From the NCBI RefSeq assembly GCF_900111305.1, contig NZ_FOGS01000006.1, positions 124,001 to 188,000 on the forward strand: a stretch of DNA of 64,000 nt. The letters are read 5' to 3'. Of this stretch, positions 1 through 10,563 are shown piece after piece. Within the stretch, counting starts at the first letter, position 1. Every line of letters begins with the position of its first letter. Below the pieces are notes generated by a model, which saw only the letters and a program-made list of their open reading frames with translations, ran no database searches and was not told the origin of the DNA. This DNA comes from Vreelandella subterranea (lineage in GTDB: Bacteria; Pseudomonadota; Gammaproteobacteria; Pseudomonadales; Halomonadaceae). The position numbers were made by a program, and so were the translations under genes.

Positions 1-694
1 GCCGCTCGCGACGCGGGTCATCAAGCGCCTTGCCTTCGCCGATCGCCACGCGGGTTTCATGGGCCCAATAGTCGTCACGCTCAAGGAAGCGTACATCGTT
101 GGTGGCCACCACCGGTGTCTGGGTGTCAATCGCCAGTTTCACGCTGGCATGCACACAGTCCTCTTCCAGGGGCCGCCCGGTGCGGATGAGTTCAAGGTAG
201 AAGCGGTCGGGGAAGGCCTGCTGCCACTCCGCCAGCAGCCCACGTGCTTCGCGCTCGTGGTCGGAAAGCAGGTGGCGGCCTATTTCTCCCTCTCGCGCCC
301 CAGACAGCGCAATCAGCCCTTCACTTTGCGACAGTACCCACTGCTTATCCAGAATGGCGCGGCCCTGCCGCTGGCCGTCGGTCCAGCCTCTGGAAATCAG
401 TTCGGTCAAATTGCGGTAACCGACATCGTTCATCGCCAGCAGCGTCAGTCGGTAGGGGTGCGCCTCGTCGTGGGGATTATGCAGCCACAAGTCGCTGCCG
501 ATAATGGGCTTTAAGCCCGCGCCCTGGGCGGATTTGTAAAACTTTACCAGACCAAACAGGTTGGCTTCGTCGGTCAGCGCCAGCGCTGGCATCCCGCGCT
601 CAGCGGTCGTACTGACCAGCGACTTGAGCTTGACCAAGCCATCGACCAGGGAATATTCACTGTGCAAACGTAGATGAACGAACGGAACCGTCAT
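1..694 (-). CDS. dnaE: DNA polymerase III alpha subunit, N-terminal part (gene runs off the window)
   Basis: Catalytic subunit of the replicative DNA polymerase. About 231 N-terminal residues are visible, reading leftward from an ATG at 694. The protein starts MTVPFVHLRLHSEYSLVDG, the typical start of the PHP (polymerase and histidinol phosphatase) domain, and continues with the ALTDEANLFG and GSDLWL segments of DnaE. It follows rnhB by 35 bases on the same strand, as in the lpxA-lpxB-rnhB-dnaE order of enteric and pseudomonad genomes. The rest of the gene lies before base 1, so polymerase and OB domains cannot be judged. Confidence 0.95.
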   Translation of the reverse strand, partial: MTVPFVHLRLHSEYSLVDGLVKLKSLVSTTAERGMPALALTDEANLFGLVKFYKSAQGAGLKPIIGSDLWLHNPHDEAHPYRLTLLAMNDVGYRNLTELISRGWTDGQRQGRAILDKQWVLSQSEGLIALSGAREGEIGRHLLSDHEREARGLLAEWQQAFPDRFYLELIRTGRPLEEDCVHASVKLAIDTQTPVVATNDVRFLERDDYWAHETRVAIGEGKALDDPRRER

Positions 695-729
695 GAGACT
701 CTCGGTAAAAACGCTAAATAATAGAAAGG

Positions 730-1359
730 CTACAGCAGGGCTAACTGGCGCTGCACTGGTGCAAAGCTTCGGCGATGGTCGGCCAATGGTCCATGAACCG
801 CAAGCGCCGAAAGGTGCTCTTTGGTCGGATAGCCCTTGTGGCGCGCAAACCCATACTCAGGGTAGCGCATATCCAGGGCAACCATTTGGGCATCCCGGGC
901 GACCTTGGCCAGAATAGACGCCGCCGCTATTGCCGGATGCCGGGCATCGCCTTTGACGACCGCCTGACCGGGCAGCGCATGCCCGGGTAGCCGGTTGCCG
1001 TCCACCAGCAGGTATTCCGCCGCCGGCACCAGGCCATCGATAGCCCGGCGCATGGCCAGGTGCGTGGCGTGGTAGATATTGAGCTGATCCACTTCCGCGG
1101 CACTGGCCTCGGCCACCGTGAATGCCAGTGCGCGCTCGCGAATCAGACTGTCCAGCGCTTCGCGTTTGCGCGCCGTCAGCTTTTTGGAGTCGGTCAGCCC
1201 GTCGATGGGCCTGGCAGGATCCAGGATTACGGCGGCGGCCACCACACTGCCCACCAAGGGCCCCCTGCCCACTTCATCCACTCCCGCCAGGCGCTGACCG
1301 GTATAGTCAATCTGCAACGGTGGAAGGTCGGTCACTTTAACACCCATCAATGCTGTCAT
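730..1359 (-). CDS. rnhB: Ribonuclease HII
   Basis: Endonuclease that cleaves the RNA strand of RNA-DNA hybrids and removes misincorporated ribonucleotides. The 209-residue protein carries the RNase HII signature [12 protein letters not shown] (metal-binding Asp-Glu) near residue 25 and [11 protein letters not shown] near residue 58, and has the usual family length. The ATG at 1359 lies 23 bases inside the end of lpxB; a second Met at codon 5 would also overlap, so the two genes are probably translationally coupled. It is the penultimate gene of the lpx cluster before dnaE. Confidence 0.96.
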   Translation of the reverse strand: MTALMGVKVTDLPPLQIDYTGQRLAGVDEVGRGPLVGSVVAAAVILDPARPIDGLTDSKKLTARKREALDSLIRERALAFTVAEASAAEVDQLNIYHATHLAMRRAIDGLVPAAEYLLVDGNRLPGHALPGQAVVKGDARHPAIAAASILAKVARDAQMVALDMRYPEYGFARHKGYPTKEHLSALAVHGPLADHRRSFAPVQRQLALL

Positions 1360-2521
1360 CCTGTGCGGCTAGTGGCTGACCGGCGACCAGCGCGTCGATG
1401 GCATCTGCCGCCCGGCGACTGGCATTGCGCTGAAGCGCCTGGTGCATTGAAGCAAAGCGGGCTTCCAGTGCGTGCCGCCCTGGGTCGTCGCTCAATAGCG
1501 CGCTGAGCTGCTCGGCAATGGCCTCGGGTGAGGCATCGTCCTGGATCAGTTCAGGCACTATCGACTGCTGGGCAATCAGGTTGGGTAATGACACCCAGGA
1601 TGTCTTGACCAACCGCTTGGCCAGCCAGTGTGTCACCGGGGCCATTTTGTAGGCCACCACCATGGCGCGGTGGCAAAGCATGGCTTCCAGTGCGGCGGTG
1701 CCTGACGCCAGGAGCACGGCGTCGCTTGCCACCATTGCCTCGCGGGCCTGGCCGTCGAGTAACACCGCGCGCTCGCCAAGCACCGGGAAGGTTTCCAAGA
1801 GCTGAGCTATTTCGTCACGCCGCTGTGCGCTGGCCGCCGGAATCACCACCTGGAGCGCGCCATGCTGCTGGCAAAGCTGCTCGGCGGCTTGCATGAAGGT
1901 CGCGCCCAAAAAGCGTATTTCGTTGCTGCGTGAACCAGGCAGCAGCGCCAGCACCGGCGCCTGCTCGTCCAGACCGAGCGACTGACGGGTGCTGGAACGG
2001 TCATTCTCGAGGGGCAGCTCGTCGGCCAACGGGTGGCCAACAAAGGCAACCGGCACTTGGTGACGGAGATAGAAGGCCGCTTCAAAGGGCAACAGTGTCA
2101 GCATGCCATCCACGGCTTTGGCAATCTTCTTTACCCGCCCTTGCCGCCATGCCCACACCGACGGGCTGACATAATGTGCCGTCGTTATGCCCGTCTCGCG
2201 AAGCTGTTTCTCAAGGCCAATATTGAAGTCGGGGGCATCAATGCCGATCATGATGTCCGGCTGCCAGGCGATGGCTTCTTCGCGTAGCGTCCGGCGCACA
2301 CGAATCAGCTCAGGCAGGTGCTTGATGACTTCCACCAGGCCCATGACTGATAGGGTTTCGAGGGGAAATCGACTATTGAGGCCCTGGGCTTGCATGCGTG
2401 GGCCGCCGATACCACGAAATTCAACGTCCGGGTGGCGCGCATTGAGTTCGCGCATCAGCCCCGCGCCGAGGATATCGCCGGAAAGCTCGCCTGCCACCAG
2501 GTAAATGCGCCGTGGTTCCAT
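1337..2521 (-). CDS. lpxB: Lipid-A-disaccharide synthase
   Basis: Glycosyltransferase (GT19) at the inner membrane that condenses UDP-2,3-diacylglucosamine with lipid X to form the lipid A disaccharide. I start it at the ATG at 2521, giving 394 residues beginning [19 protein letters not shown], the conserved family N-terminus; the open frame extends 34 codons further upstream but that part overlaps lpxA and looks non-coding. Internal family segments include [11 protein letters not shown] and [10 protein letters not shown]. It follows lpxA by 13 bases and overlaps rnhB at its end. Confidence 0.97.
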   Translation of the reverse strand: MEPRRIYLVAGELSGDILGAGLMRELNARHPDVEFRGIGGPRMQAQGLNSRFPLETLSVMGLVEVIKHLPELIRVRRTLREEAIAWQPDIMIGIDAPDFNIGLEKQLRETGITTAHYVSPSVWAWRQGRVKKIAKAVDGMLTLLPFEAAFYLRHQVPVAFVGHPLADELPLENDRSSTRQSLGLDEQAPVLALLPGSRSNEIRFLGATFMQAAEQLCQQHGALQVVIPAASAQRRDEIAQLLETFPVLGERAVLLDGQAREAMVASDAVLLASGTAALEAMLCHRAMVVAYKMAPVTHWLAKRLVKTSWVSLPNLIAQQSIVPELIQDDASPEAIAEQLSALLSDDPGRHALEARFASMHQALQRNASRRAADAIDALVAGQPLAAQDDSIDGC

Positions 2522-2534
2522 GAAAAACCGCCGG

Positions 2535-3302
2535 TTAGCGGGTAATGCCGCGCGTTGAACGCTCGATGGAATCAGCGAAGTGGGACACTTCAGGAATTGA
2601 GAACTGGCGGCGCATTTCGGCAAGCGCCTGCTCCACCGTCAAGCCCTGCCGGTACACCAATTTGTAGGAAGTGCTCAAGGCGTTGATGGCTTCACTACTG
2701 AAACCACGGCGCTTGAGCCCCACCAGATTGAGTCCGCGAGCTTCAGCAGGGTTGCCATTGATCATCACGTAAGCGGGCGTATCCTTGGTGATGATCGAAC
2801 CACCGCCTGCCATGGCATGGTCACCGAAATAACAAAACTGATGAACCGCTGCCAAACCACCCAGAATGGCAAAATTGCCGACCGTCACGTGACCGGCCAA
2901 GGTGACCTGATTGGCCAGAATACAGTCATCGCCAATCACGCAATCGTGGCCCACATGCACATACGCCATGATCAGGTTGCGCGACCCGATGGTGGTTTCG
3001 CCGCGGTCCTGAATCGTGCCGCGGTGCAAGGTGGCCCCTTCGCGAATGACGTTGTCATCGCCCATTACCAAACGCGTCGGCTCGCCCGCGTACTTTTTAT
3101 CCTGACAATCCTCACCCACGGAGGCAAACTGGAAAATACGCGTGCGCTCACCCAGGGTTGTCGGCCCCTTGACCACCACATGGGGACCGACCACCGACCC
3201 CGCACCAATGGTGACATCCGGGCCAATCACACTAAAAGGGCCGACCTCAACGTCGTCGGCAAGCCGCGCGGCGGGATCAACAAGGGCAGTAGGGTGTATC
3301 AA
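2535..3302 (-). CDS. lpxA: UDP-N-acetylglucosamine acyltransferase
   Basis: First enzyme of lipid A synthesis: transfers a hydroxyacyl chain from ACP to the 3-OH of UDP-GlcNAc. It shows the left-handed beta-helix hexapeptide pattern along most of its length, the catalytic His segment ([10 protein letters not shown]) and the C-terminal STRGITR ending typical of LpxA. Both in-frame candidate starts are TTG: one at 3323 and one at 3302. I prefer 3302 (255 residues, starting [M][13 protein letters not shown]) because an AGAGGA ribosome site lies about 7 bases before it and the TTG overlaps the fabZ stop as TTGA, a coupling arrangement. Confidence 0.95.
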   Translation of the reverse strand: MIHPTALVDPAARLADDVEVGPFSVIGPDVTIGAGSVVGPHVVVKGPTTLGERTRIFQFASVGEDCQDKKYAGEPTRLVMGDDNVIREGATLHRGTIQDRGETTIGSRNLIMAYVHVGHDCVIGDDCILANQVTLAGHVTVGNFAILGGLAAVHQFCYFGDHAMAGGGSIITKDTPAYVMINGNPAEARGLNLVGLKRRGFSSEAINALSTSYKLVYRQGLTVEQALAEMRRQFSIPEVSHFADSIERSTRGITR

Positions 3303-3742
3303 GCTACTTTCCTCTCGGCACAAATAATCTCTGCTTCGCAGGCCAGTTCACCATCCACCGTCGCCCGGCAGGCGAATTTCCAGATGCCCCGTTTGCCACG
3401 AATAACATCGGCTTCAAGTATCATCTGATCGCCAGGCATCACCGGACGCTTGAAGCGTACCTTATCACTCCCCACCAAATAATACACATAGCCATCGGCG
3501 GGGAGCTTGTTAACCGTTTTAAACCCCAGGATACCGCAGGCCTGGGCCAGCGCTTCGATCACCAGAACGCCCGGCATGATGGGATGGTGGGGGAAATGGC
3601 CGTTAAAAAACGGCTCGTTGATGCTGACGTTTTTGTACGCAACGATGGATTCGCCCTTGGTTAGCTGCGTTACCCGATCGACCAGCAAAAACGGGTAGCG
3701 GTGCGGCAAGTACTCGCGAATTTCGTTAATATCCATAACCAT
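3299..3742 (-). CDS. fabZ: (3R)-hydroxyacyl-ACP dehydratase
   Basis: Hot-dog-fold dehydratase of type II fatty acid synthesis. The 147-residue protein has the diagnostic [13 protein letters not shown] start, the catalytic His in [14 protein letters not shown] and the catalytic Glu in [11 protein letters not shown]. It is in its canonical place between lpxD and lpxA, where fatty acid supply and lipid A acylation are co-expressed. The start at 3742 has a GAGG site 8 bases upstream; a second Met two codons later is possible. Its stop codon overlaps the proposed lpxA start. Confidence 0.97.
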   Translation of the reverse strand: MVMDINEIREYLPHRYPFLLVDRVTQLTKGESIVAYKNVSINEPFFNGHFPHHPIMPGVLVIEALAQACGILGFKTVNKLPADGYVYYLVGSDKVRFKRPVMPGDQMILEADVIRGKRGIWKFACRATVDGELACEAEIICAERKVA

Positions 3743-3872
3743 CGTAGCGACCTCTAAAAAGACAAAACACCTGTTACATCAGGCAAACATCGGCACGCAG
3801 GCCGATCAAAAAGCAGTGGATTATAACGTGCTGGGGATGAGCCTCAACCGGCCCACTGCCATATTCACACAG

Positions 3873-4913
3873 TCACGACTGGCCGCGGTGATTTTTTTCC
3901 AAGCGGGACAACCGCTTGGCAATCTCATCAAGCTGTTTAAAACGAACGGCATTTTTTCGCCATTGAGCATTGTTCATGGCACCTGTGCCAGAAGAATAAA
4001 CGCCGGGTTCGTGAATGGAGTTGGTCACCAGGCTCATACCGGTCACCTGGACACCATCGCAGATCGTCAGGTGGCCTGAAAGGCCAACGCCGCCCCCCAG
4101 CATGCAGTGACGCCCCACATGGGTAGAGCCAGCAATACCCACGCAGCCGGCTAGCGCACTGTGGTCGCCGACCGTGACGTTATGGGCAATCTGCACCTGG
4201 CTGTCGATCTTTACATCATTACCGATCACGGTATTGCCAAGCGCCCCTCGGTCGATACTTGAGCAACTGCCAACCTCGACGTCGTCGCCCAGCACCACGC
4301 CGCCCAATTGAGCAATCTTGTGCCATTGGCCGCCATCGTGGGCAAAGCCAAACCCGTCCCCGCCGATCACACAGCCGCTCTGCAGGATGGCCCGCTTGCC
4401 TATCACCACGCCATGGCAAACGGTGACGTTGGCGTGTAAACGCGTTCCTTCACCGATAATACTGTCGGCGCCCACCATGCTGCCCGCGCCAATGATCACG
4501 TCGTCACCCAGCACAACCCCTTCTTCAATGACCGCATTGGCCTGCACACTGACGCCCTCCCCAAGCGTAGCGCTTTCCGCGACAACCGCACTTGGGTGAA
4601 TTCCCGGTATATCGCGGGCAGGCAAGGGATCGAAAAGCTGGGAGAGTGTGGCATAACCCAAATAAGGGTTATCGATTTCCAGGCGTGGGACGGGGCAGCT
4701 TTTGCCATGCTCTGGGTGGAGCAGAACCGCCGCTGCCTGCGTCACGGCCAGATCTTTCAGGTAGGCACGATTCGCCAAAAAAGCCACCTGATCGGCCTGG
4801 GCGTCTTTCAAGGTCGCCAAGCCTCTGATGGGCTGGCTCCCGTCACCCTCAAAGGCAACGTTCAAGTGGCGGGCAATATCCGCAAGCGTTAGGTCGTGAG
4901 AAGCGTGGGTCAT
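3873..4913 (-). CDS. lpxD: UDP-3-O-(3-hydroxyacyl)glucosamine N-acyltransferase
   Basis: Third step of lipid A synthesis, N-acylating UDP-3-O-acylglucosamine using hydroxyacyl-ACP. The protein has 346 residues, the usual LpxD length, with an N-terminal uridine-binding domain (about 1-105), a long hexapeptide-repeat beta helix (about 110-310) and a C-terminal helical tail. The segment CVIGGDGFGFAHDGGQWHKI contains the conserved Gly-Phe-Gly-Phe turn next to the catalytic region. It sits 54 bases after skp and 130 bases before fabZ. Confidence 0.97.
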   Translation of the reverse strand: MTHASHDLTLADIARHLNVAFEGDGSQPIRGLATLKDAQADQVAFLANRAYLKDLAVTQAAAVLLHPEHGKSCPVPRLEIDNPYLGYATLSQLFDPLPARDIPGIHPSAVVAESATLGEGVSVQANAVIEEGVVLGDDVIIGAGSMVGADSIIGEGTRLHANVTVCHGVVIGKRAILQSGCVIGGDGFGFAHDGGQWHKIAQLGGVVLGDDVEVGSCSSIDRGALGNTVIGNDVKIDSQVQIAHNVTVGDHSALAGCVGIAGSTHVGRHCMLGGGVGLSGHLTICDGVQVTGMSLVTNSIHEPGVYSSGTGAMNNAQWRKNAVRFKQLDEIAKRLSRLEKNHRGQS

Positions 4914-4967
4914 GGGCGGCCAAGGAACCTTTGGTGCGGCTGAGCCGCACCGAGCATTATGGGTATT

Positions 4968-5474
4968 TTAGTTGAGCGAGTTAAAAATCTGCGTGACCTC
5001 ATCCGTCACGTTGGGCAAGTCCCTGGATGAATGCAGCACGCCTTGGGGCTCAACCAAGACTTCAATACCGTGTCGATCAATCACTTGTTCAACTGCCTGT
5101 TCCAGCTTGGGTTCGGCGCCTTCAAGGAACTGTTGCTCTGAGCGTTGCTGCGCCTGACCAATTTGCTGGCGCAGCTGCTCAAAACGGCGCCCTTTTTCCT
5201 GCAGTTCAGCAATCAGCGATTCACGCTGAGCCTCGGACATCGTCTCGCCTTCACTCTGCAAGCGTTCCTGCAAGCCCTGCAATTCGCTGCCCAGGCTTTC
5301 AGCTTCGCGCTGCTGGTTACCAATCTCGCTTTCCAGCCGACTGATCGAGGATTGAGCGGAATCGGTGTTCATCAATGCTGCACGCCAGTCAAGAACAGCC
5401 ACCTCGTCCGCCTGAGCCTGCGCGGATAACACCATGGCACCCAACAGACAAACGACCCCAGTGAGCTTAAGCAT
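4968..5474 (-). CDS. skp: Periplasmic chaperone Skp (OmpH)
   Basis: Jellyfish-shaped trimeric chaperone that holds unfolded outer-membrane proteins on their way to the BAM complex. The product (168 residues) opens with a signal peptide ending near AQAQA and continues as a long Gln/Glu-rich coiled coil (about residues 45-125). I prefer the ATG at 5474 because AGGAG lies 8 bases upstream; the ATG two codons earlier (5480) would leave only 2 bases. It is located between bamA and lpxD, as in most gammaproteobacteria, which fits its work with BamA. Confidence 0.93.
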   Translation of the reverse strand: MLKLTGVVCLLGAMVLSAQAQADEVAVLDWRAALMNTDSAQSSISRLESEIGNQQREAESLGSELQGLQERLQSEGETMSEAQRESLIAELQEKGRRFEQLRQQIGQAQQRSEQQFLEGAEPKLEQAVEQVIDRHGIEVLVEPQGVLHSSRDLPNVTDEVTQIFNSLN

Positions 5475-5527
5475 GGTCATAACTCCTTTTTGTAAAAGGG
5501 ATGCGCCTTGCAGCGCATCTCAACTCG

Positions 5528-7870
5528 TTAGAATGACTGGCCTAACGAGAACTGGAAGAACTGGGTGTCATCCCCACTCTCTTCGTTCAGAGGCTCAGCC
5601 ACCGCAAAGGTCAACGGACCCACCGGCGTCAGCCAGGATAATCCTACCCCGGCGCTGTAGCGTAGATCGCCAAGATCAACGCCCGAATTACATCGTTGGC
5701 GACTGGCATCTTCATCGAGCACGTCATAGCAGGATGACAGGAACGTATTACCCGCATCTATGAACAGCGATGCCTGTAAAGAGTTCTGATTTTCCACAAA
5801 CGGAATCGGGAAAATGACTTCGGCGCTACCTTCGACAAGCACGTTCCCGCCAAGGGTACGATCTCGTCCTCCTTCTCGCGCCGGCGTCGTCCGCTGCCCA
5901 AGGGTATTGGAGGTAAACCCGCGCACGGACCCCAGGCCACCGGCGTAGAAGTTCTCGTAGAACGGATAAGGGTCATCTCCAAACGCATCGGCATAGCCGA
6001 GATCACCGGTAAACTTGAGTGACCATGCATCGCTGAGCGCAAACAGCTGCTGTGCTCGGGCGCTGGCTTTGTAGTATTGGGTGTCGCTGCCAGGTGCCGC
6101 GGTTTCAATGGCGACACGCTGGTAGTTGCCCGCCGTGGGCATGATGCCGCGATTGAGATTATTGCGCGTCCAGTTGGCGTTAAGCTTCAGGGTTTGCGCA
6201 TCTTCTCCCTCGTCCTGCACATATCGACGAATTTCAGAGGCGGTATCAAAGTAGGTTTTTACCGTCAGGTCTTCGGCGCTGGCGCCAAAGTTAAGCCGCG
6301 ACAGTTCACTAACCGGGTAGCCGAAGTTAATGCCGGCACCATACGCATCCGTGGAGTAGGTCGAAATATCGGAGTCTTCGTAGTCGGTTTCACGATAGAA
6401 GACGTTATAGCCCCTCGAAATGCCGTCAAGTGTCCAGTAGGGGTCGGTAAAACCGAAGTTCACGCTGGTAAAGGTGTCACTACGCTGAGCCCCGATGTTG
6501 ACGCGATTACCGGTGCCCAGAAAGTTATTCTGCGACAGCGCCGCCCCGTATATAACCCCCGCGCTTTGCGAGAAGCCGACGCTGGCTGAAACAGAGCCCG
6601 ATGGCTGCTCTTCAACGTTATAGGTAACGTCCAGCTTGTCGGGCTCGCCGGGGACCCGCTCGGTATCGACTTCAACCTGACTGAAGAAGCCGAGCCGCTG
6701 AAGGCGTTGACGAGACTGGGTAATCGAATCTGTGGAAGCGGGGGCACCTTCCATCTGGATCATTTCGCGGCGCAACACCTCGTCATCAGTGGTCGTATTG
6801 CCGATAAACTCGATACGCCGCACGTAAGCACGCTGCCCCGGGTCGACATTGATCACCAGATCGACCGTCTCACCGTCGCCGGCCACTTCAGGTACGCCCT
6901 GAACATCAGCAAAGGCAAAACCTTCTGCCCCGAGGCGTTGGCGTAACGCCTCGGTGGAGGCGTTCAGGTCCTGACGCGAAAAGACCTCGCCGCGCTCGAT
7001 GGTGAGCAGATCCCGGGCTTCCCGCTCGCTGATTTCCAGGTCCCCCCTGAAACGCACATCGCCGACGCGATACTGCTGGCCTTCGTCGACGTTGAGCGTA
7101 ATGAATATCTCTGACTTATCGGCACCGATCGATACTTGTGTGGAGGTCACGTTAAAATTGACGTAGCCGCGATCCAGATAGTATGACCGCAAGCGCTCGA
7201 TATCACCTGACAACGCTTCACGGGAATACTCATCCTTGGAGAACCAGCCAAACCAAAAGCCCGGACGGTCTTCTAGCTCGAAAATACCCAGCAGGGTTTC
7301 ATCGTCGAACGCCTCGTTGCCGACGATGTTTATCTGGCGGATCTTGGCGACCTCGCCTTCGTTGATATCGATATTGACGCGCACGCGCCCTTCATCGATT
7401 TCCTCGACGTCAGTTCTGATGCCTGCACTATAGCGGCCCTGGGACTGGTAAACGCCTTCCAGCTCACGCTCCATTTCCTCGAGCGTCGAGAGTTGAAGCA
7501 CCTCGCCTTCCGCCAGCCCGGCTTCGGTCAGCCCGCGCCGCAGGTCATCTTCCGAGATTTGCTGGTTGCCGCTGATGTTCAACTGGGTAATGGTGGGGCG
7601 TTCGACGACCTGTATCACGAGCACGTCGCCTTCCCGGGCGAGCGATACGTCTTCAAACAATCCGGTTTCGAAAAGTTGCCGCGCCGCCGCTGCCAGTTCG
7701 CTTTCGCTCACCTGGTCATTGGCACTGACAGGAAACGCATTAAAGACCGAGGCGGCGGAAACCCGCTGCAGTCCTTCCACACGAATGTCCGAAACATCAA
7801 AGGATTGTGCCTGGGCACCGCTAGCAGCTGCCAGCAAGAGTACCGCCATTCCAAAGGTCTTGATTTTCAT
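5528..7870 (-). CDS. bamA: Outer membrane assembly factor BamA
   Basis: Central beta-barrel of the BAM machine that folds and inserts outer-membrane proteins. The 780-residue protein has a signal peptide (cleavage near AAASGAQAQS), five POTRA repeats over about residues 22-420 and a C-terminal 16-strand barrel. The lid-lock motif VRGF appears in GGLGSVRGFTSNTLGQR, and the protein ends with the aromatic outer-membrane signature FQFSLGQSF. The barrel loops and POTRAs are rich in Asp and Glu, which suits a halophile. It lies 100 bases after rseP and before skp. Confidence 0.97.
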   Translation of the reverse strand: MKIKTFGMAVLLLAAASGAQAQSFDVSDIRVEGLQRVSAASVFNAFPVSANDQVSESELAAAARQLFETGLFEDVSLAREGDVLVIQVVERPTITQLNISGNQQISEDDLRRGLTEAGLAEGEVLQLSTLEEMERELEGVYQSQGRYSAGIRTDVEEIDEGRVRVNIDINEGEVAKIRQINIVGNEAFDDETLLGIFELEDRPGFWFGWFSKDEYSREALSGDIERLRSYYLDRGYVNFNVTSTQVSIGADKSEIFITLNVDEGQQYRVGDVRFRGDLEISEREARDLLTIERGEVFSRQDLNASTEALRQRLGAEGFAFADVQGVPEVAGDGETVDLVINVDPGQRAYVRRIEFIGNTTTDDEVLRREMIQMEGAPASTDSITQSRQRLQRLGFFSQVEVDTERVPGEPDKLDVTYNVEEQPSGSVSASVGFSQSAGVIYGAALSQNNFLGTGNRVNIGAQRSDTFTSVNFGFTDPYWTLDGISRGYNVFYRETDYEDSDISTYSTDAYGAGINFGYPVSELSRLNFGASAEDLTVKTYFDTASEIRRYVQDEGEDAQTLKLNANWTRNNLNRGIMPTAGNYQRVAIETAAPGSDTQYYKASARAQQLFALSDAWSLKFTGDLGYADAFGDDPYPFYENFYAGGLGSVRGFTSNTLGQRTTPAREGGRDRTLGGNVLVEGSAEVIFPIPFVENQNSLQASLFIDAGNTFLSSCYDVLDEDASRQRCNSGVDLGDLRYSAGVGLSWLTPVGPLTFAVAEPLNEESGDDTQFFQFSLGQSF

Positions 7871-7970
7871 GCAATCATTTCGCTCGCGTTGGTCTGCCTA
7901 TGCATTCAAACAGGCACCATATACATTTGTGCAGGCAGATGACAAGGCATCCTAGGCACTACACGCGTCG

Positions 7971-9329
7971 TTACCAGAGGCGCATCAGATCAAAATACAG
8001 GGCCATCAGCATCAGGGTGCCCACCATGGCAAGCCCGATACGCAAGCCGATGGCTTGGGTTTGCTCGGAGACCGGCCGCCCGCGCACGATCTCCAGGAAA
8101 TAATAAAGCAGATGCCCCCCGTCCAGCACCGGGATCGGCAGCAGGTTCAACACCCCGAGGCTGATGGAAAGATACGCCAGAAAGCTGACAAATGCTTCCA
8201 GCCCCGCCCGTGCCGAATCCCCTGAAATCTGGGCAATCGTCACAGGACCAGACAGATTGGACGGCGATATCAGCCCCACCAGCATCTTGCGAATGGCGTC
8301 AACGGTCAACAAAGTCATGTCCGCGGTACGCGACAGTGACTGCCCTACAGCCTCCACTGGGCCATAGCGGATTTCGCGCTGATATTCTTCAGGCCATTCG
8401 ACAGGCTCGGCACCCGCACCAATGTACCCAATTTCAACGCCTGTCTCCAGACTGTTACGACCGGGGGTCAGTGTCGTGCGTTGTCGTTCGCCGTCTCGTT
8501 CGAATTCAACCGTCAACGCCTCATGGGGGCTGCCACGGATTACGTTGACGAAAGCCATCCAGTCCGCAATGGGCTCTTCATCCACCGCGATAATGCGGTC
8601 ACCCACCTGCAAGCCCGCCTCGGCGGCCGCTTCACCTTCAATCACCTGACCAAGCGTGGCCGGCACATCGGGCTGCCAGGGGGTCAACCCCAGTGTTTCC
8701 AGCGGCTGCGGCGGATCCTGGCGGGTCATGTAATCGCGTAACGGAAGTTGGTAAACCGCTATGTTGCTCTCACCCTGAGGGCGAGCTTCAATGGTGAGCT
8801 CTCCACTGAAACCGATCATCGATACCAGCTTCAGGTTGATCGCCTCCCAGCTGCTGACGGCTTCACCCTGAATCGCGGTGATCTCGTCCCCGTGGGCAAG
8901 CCCCGCTTCAGCGGCAGGGGAGTCCGGCAATGTTTCGCCGACCATCGGCGCAACGGCGGTTGTGCCCGCCACAAACAACGCCCAGTAGGCGACGATTGCC
9001 AGCAGGAAGTTGGCAATCGGCCCTGCTGCCACAACGGCAATACGCTGCCAGACACTTTTACGGTTAAATGCCTGATCGAGCTGATCGTCAGGTACCGGCG
9101 CCTCGCGCTCGTCGAGCATCTTGACGTACCCACCAAGCGGAATGGCGGCAATCGCAAATTCGGTGCCATGGCGGTCGACCCGCGACCACAAGGGTTTGCC
9201 GAACCCGACTGAAAAGCGCAGTACTTTAACCCCGCAGCGACGCGCCACCCAAAAGTGACCAAATTCATGGAAGGTAACCAGCAGCCCCAAGACCACGATT
9301 ACGGCTAAAATGTTCTGTATCAGGCCCAC
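7971..9329 (-). CDS. rseP: Site-2 intramembrane zinc metalloprotease RseP
   Basis: Regulated intramembrane protease that cleaves anti-sigma-E factor RseA and clears signal peptides. Motifs: HEFGH zinc site near residue 22, two PDZ domains in the periplasmic part (about 110-300) and a second active-site segment LPIPVLDGGHL near the C-terminus. I start at the GTG at 9329 (452 residues), because GAGGAG lies about 7 bases upstream and the N-terminus then reads [M]GLIQNILAVIVVLG, matching the family; the longer open frame to 9440 overlaps dxr and looks spurious. Confidence 0.95.
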   Translation of the reverse strand: MGLIQNILAVIVVLGLLVTFHEFGHFWVARRCGVKVLRFSVGFGKPLWSRVDRHGTEFAIAAIPLGGYVKMLDEREAPVPDDQLDQAFNRKSVWQRIAVVAAGPIANFLLAIVAYWALFVAGTTAVAPMVGETLPDSPAAEAGLAHGDEITAIQGEAVSSWEAINLKLVSMIGFSGELTIEARPQGESNIAVYQLPLRDYMTRQDPPQPLETLGLTPWQPDVPATLGQVIEGEAAAEAGLQVGDRIIAVDEEPIADWMAFVNVIRGSPHEALTVEFERDGERQRTTLTPGRNSLETGVEIGYIGAGAEPVEWPEEYQREIRYGPVEAVGQSLSRTADMTLLTVDAIRKMLVGLISPSNLSGPVTIAQISGDSARAGLEAFVSFLAYLSISLGVLNLLPIPVLDGGHLLYYFLEIVRGRPVSEQTQAIGLRIGLAMVGTLMLMALYFDLMRLW

Positions 9330-9366
9330 AGGGAAACTCCTCGATATGCGCCTCAGTCGACTAAGG

Positions 9367-10563
9367 CTAAGCGGACCAACGTTCCAGCCATCCAGCGGCA
9401 CGCTGGCGTGCGCGCTGGTCGGTCCATAAAATACTTTCAAGGCAATCGGCGGACCCGTCGACAGACGAGGACAGCGCCTCTTCGACCAGCTGAGCGATGC
9501 CCAAAAAACCCAACCGGTGATTCAGGAAAGCCTCGACGGCCACCTCATTGGCGGCGTTAAGCACGACAGGCGCCAAACCGCCGCTGCGCATCGCCTCGCG
9601 AGCCAGCGGCAGGCACGGGAAGCGCGCTTCATCCGCGGTTTCAAACTCGAGCCGTGCCACCTGAAAAAGGTCCAGCGCTTCGACGCCCGCATCAATCCTT
9701 TCCGGCCACGCCAGCCCATATGCGATGGGCGTTCGCATATCGGGGTTGCCCAGTTGCGCAAGCACGGAGCCGTCATGATAAGCCGCCATCGAGTGAATGA
9801 CGCTTTGTGGGTGCACGACCACCTGAATTTGGTCGGGGCGGGCATCAAACAGCCAGCAGGCCTCGATCAGCTCTAGCCCCTTATTCATCAAGGTGGCGCT
9901 GTCCACCGATATTTTACGCCCCATCGACCAGTTGGGGTGCGCGCAGGCCTGCTCAGGCGTGACCCGGGCAATGGCCGCCTCGCTCCAGGTCCGAAAAGGC
10001 CCGCCAGAGGCCGTCAGCAGCAATTGCGAGACGCCATGGCGTGACAGCCCGCCCCGATGCTCTGGGGGTAGACACTGGTAGATGGCATTATGTTCGGAAT
10101 CAATGGGTAATAGCGTGGCCCCGGAGCGGGCCACCGCCTGCATGAAGAGGGCACCGCTCATCACCAGCGCCTCTTTATTGGCCAGCAGCACACGCTTGCC
10201 CGCTTCTGCAGCGGCAAGCGAGGGCAACAATCCCGCCGCGCCGACTATCGCTGCCATGACAATATCGACACTGGCATCGCGGGCCACATCGCACAGCGGT
10301 TCCGGCCCCACCAGGACCTCGGTGGGTTGGTTTGCCCGTTGCAGCTCAGCGCGCAGCCAGCGCGCATCCGTCTCGTTGGCGAGAACCGCGACGGCAGGGC
10401 GAAAGCGCAGGCACTGACCGAGTAGCGTCTCTTTTGAGGTGTGCGCGGTCAACGCATGCACCTGGTAGCGATCAGGGTGACGGGCGATGACATCAAGCGT
10501 ACTGGCACCGACGGAGCCAGTGGCGCCCAGCACCGTTACACGCTGTCGGGTTATCGAGGTCAT
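9367..10563 (-). CDS. dxr: 1-deoxy-D-xylulose 5-phosphate reductoisomerase
   Basis: Second step of the MEP isoprenoid pathway, converting DXP to MEP with NADPH. The 398-residue product starts with the dinucleotide-binding VLGATGSVG, and has the substrate and metal-binding segments ASGGPFRTW and [18 protein letters not shown]. Its ATG overlaps the cdsA stop in an ATGA junction, implying coupled translation. Together with uppS in the same cluster it supplies the undecaprenyl carrier used for wall and lipopolysaccharide synthesis. Confidence 0.97.
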   Translation of the reverse strand: MTSITRQRVTVLGATGSVGASTLDVIARHPDRYQVHALTAHTSKETLLGQCLRFRPAVAVLANETDARWLRAELQRANQPTEVLVGPEPLCDVARDASVDIVMAAIVGAAGLLPSLAAAEAGKRVLLANKEALVMSGALFMQAVARSGATLLPIDSEHNAIYQCLPPEHRGGLSRHGVSQLLLTASGGPFRTWSEAAIARVTPEQACAHPNWSMGRKISVDSATLMNKGLELIEACWLFDARPDQIQVVVHPQSVIHSMAAYHDGSVLAQLGNPDMRTPIAYGLAWPERIDAGVEALDLFQVARLEFETADEARFPCLPLAREAMRSGGLAPVVLNAANEVAVEAFLNHRLGFLGIAQLVEEALSSSVDGSADCLESILWTDQRARQRAAGWLERWSA

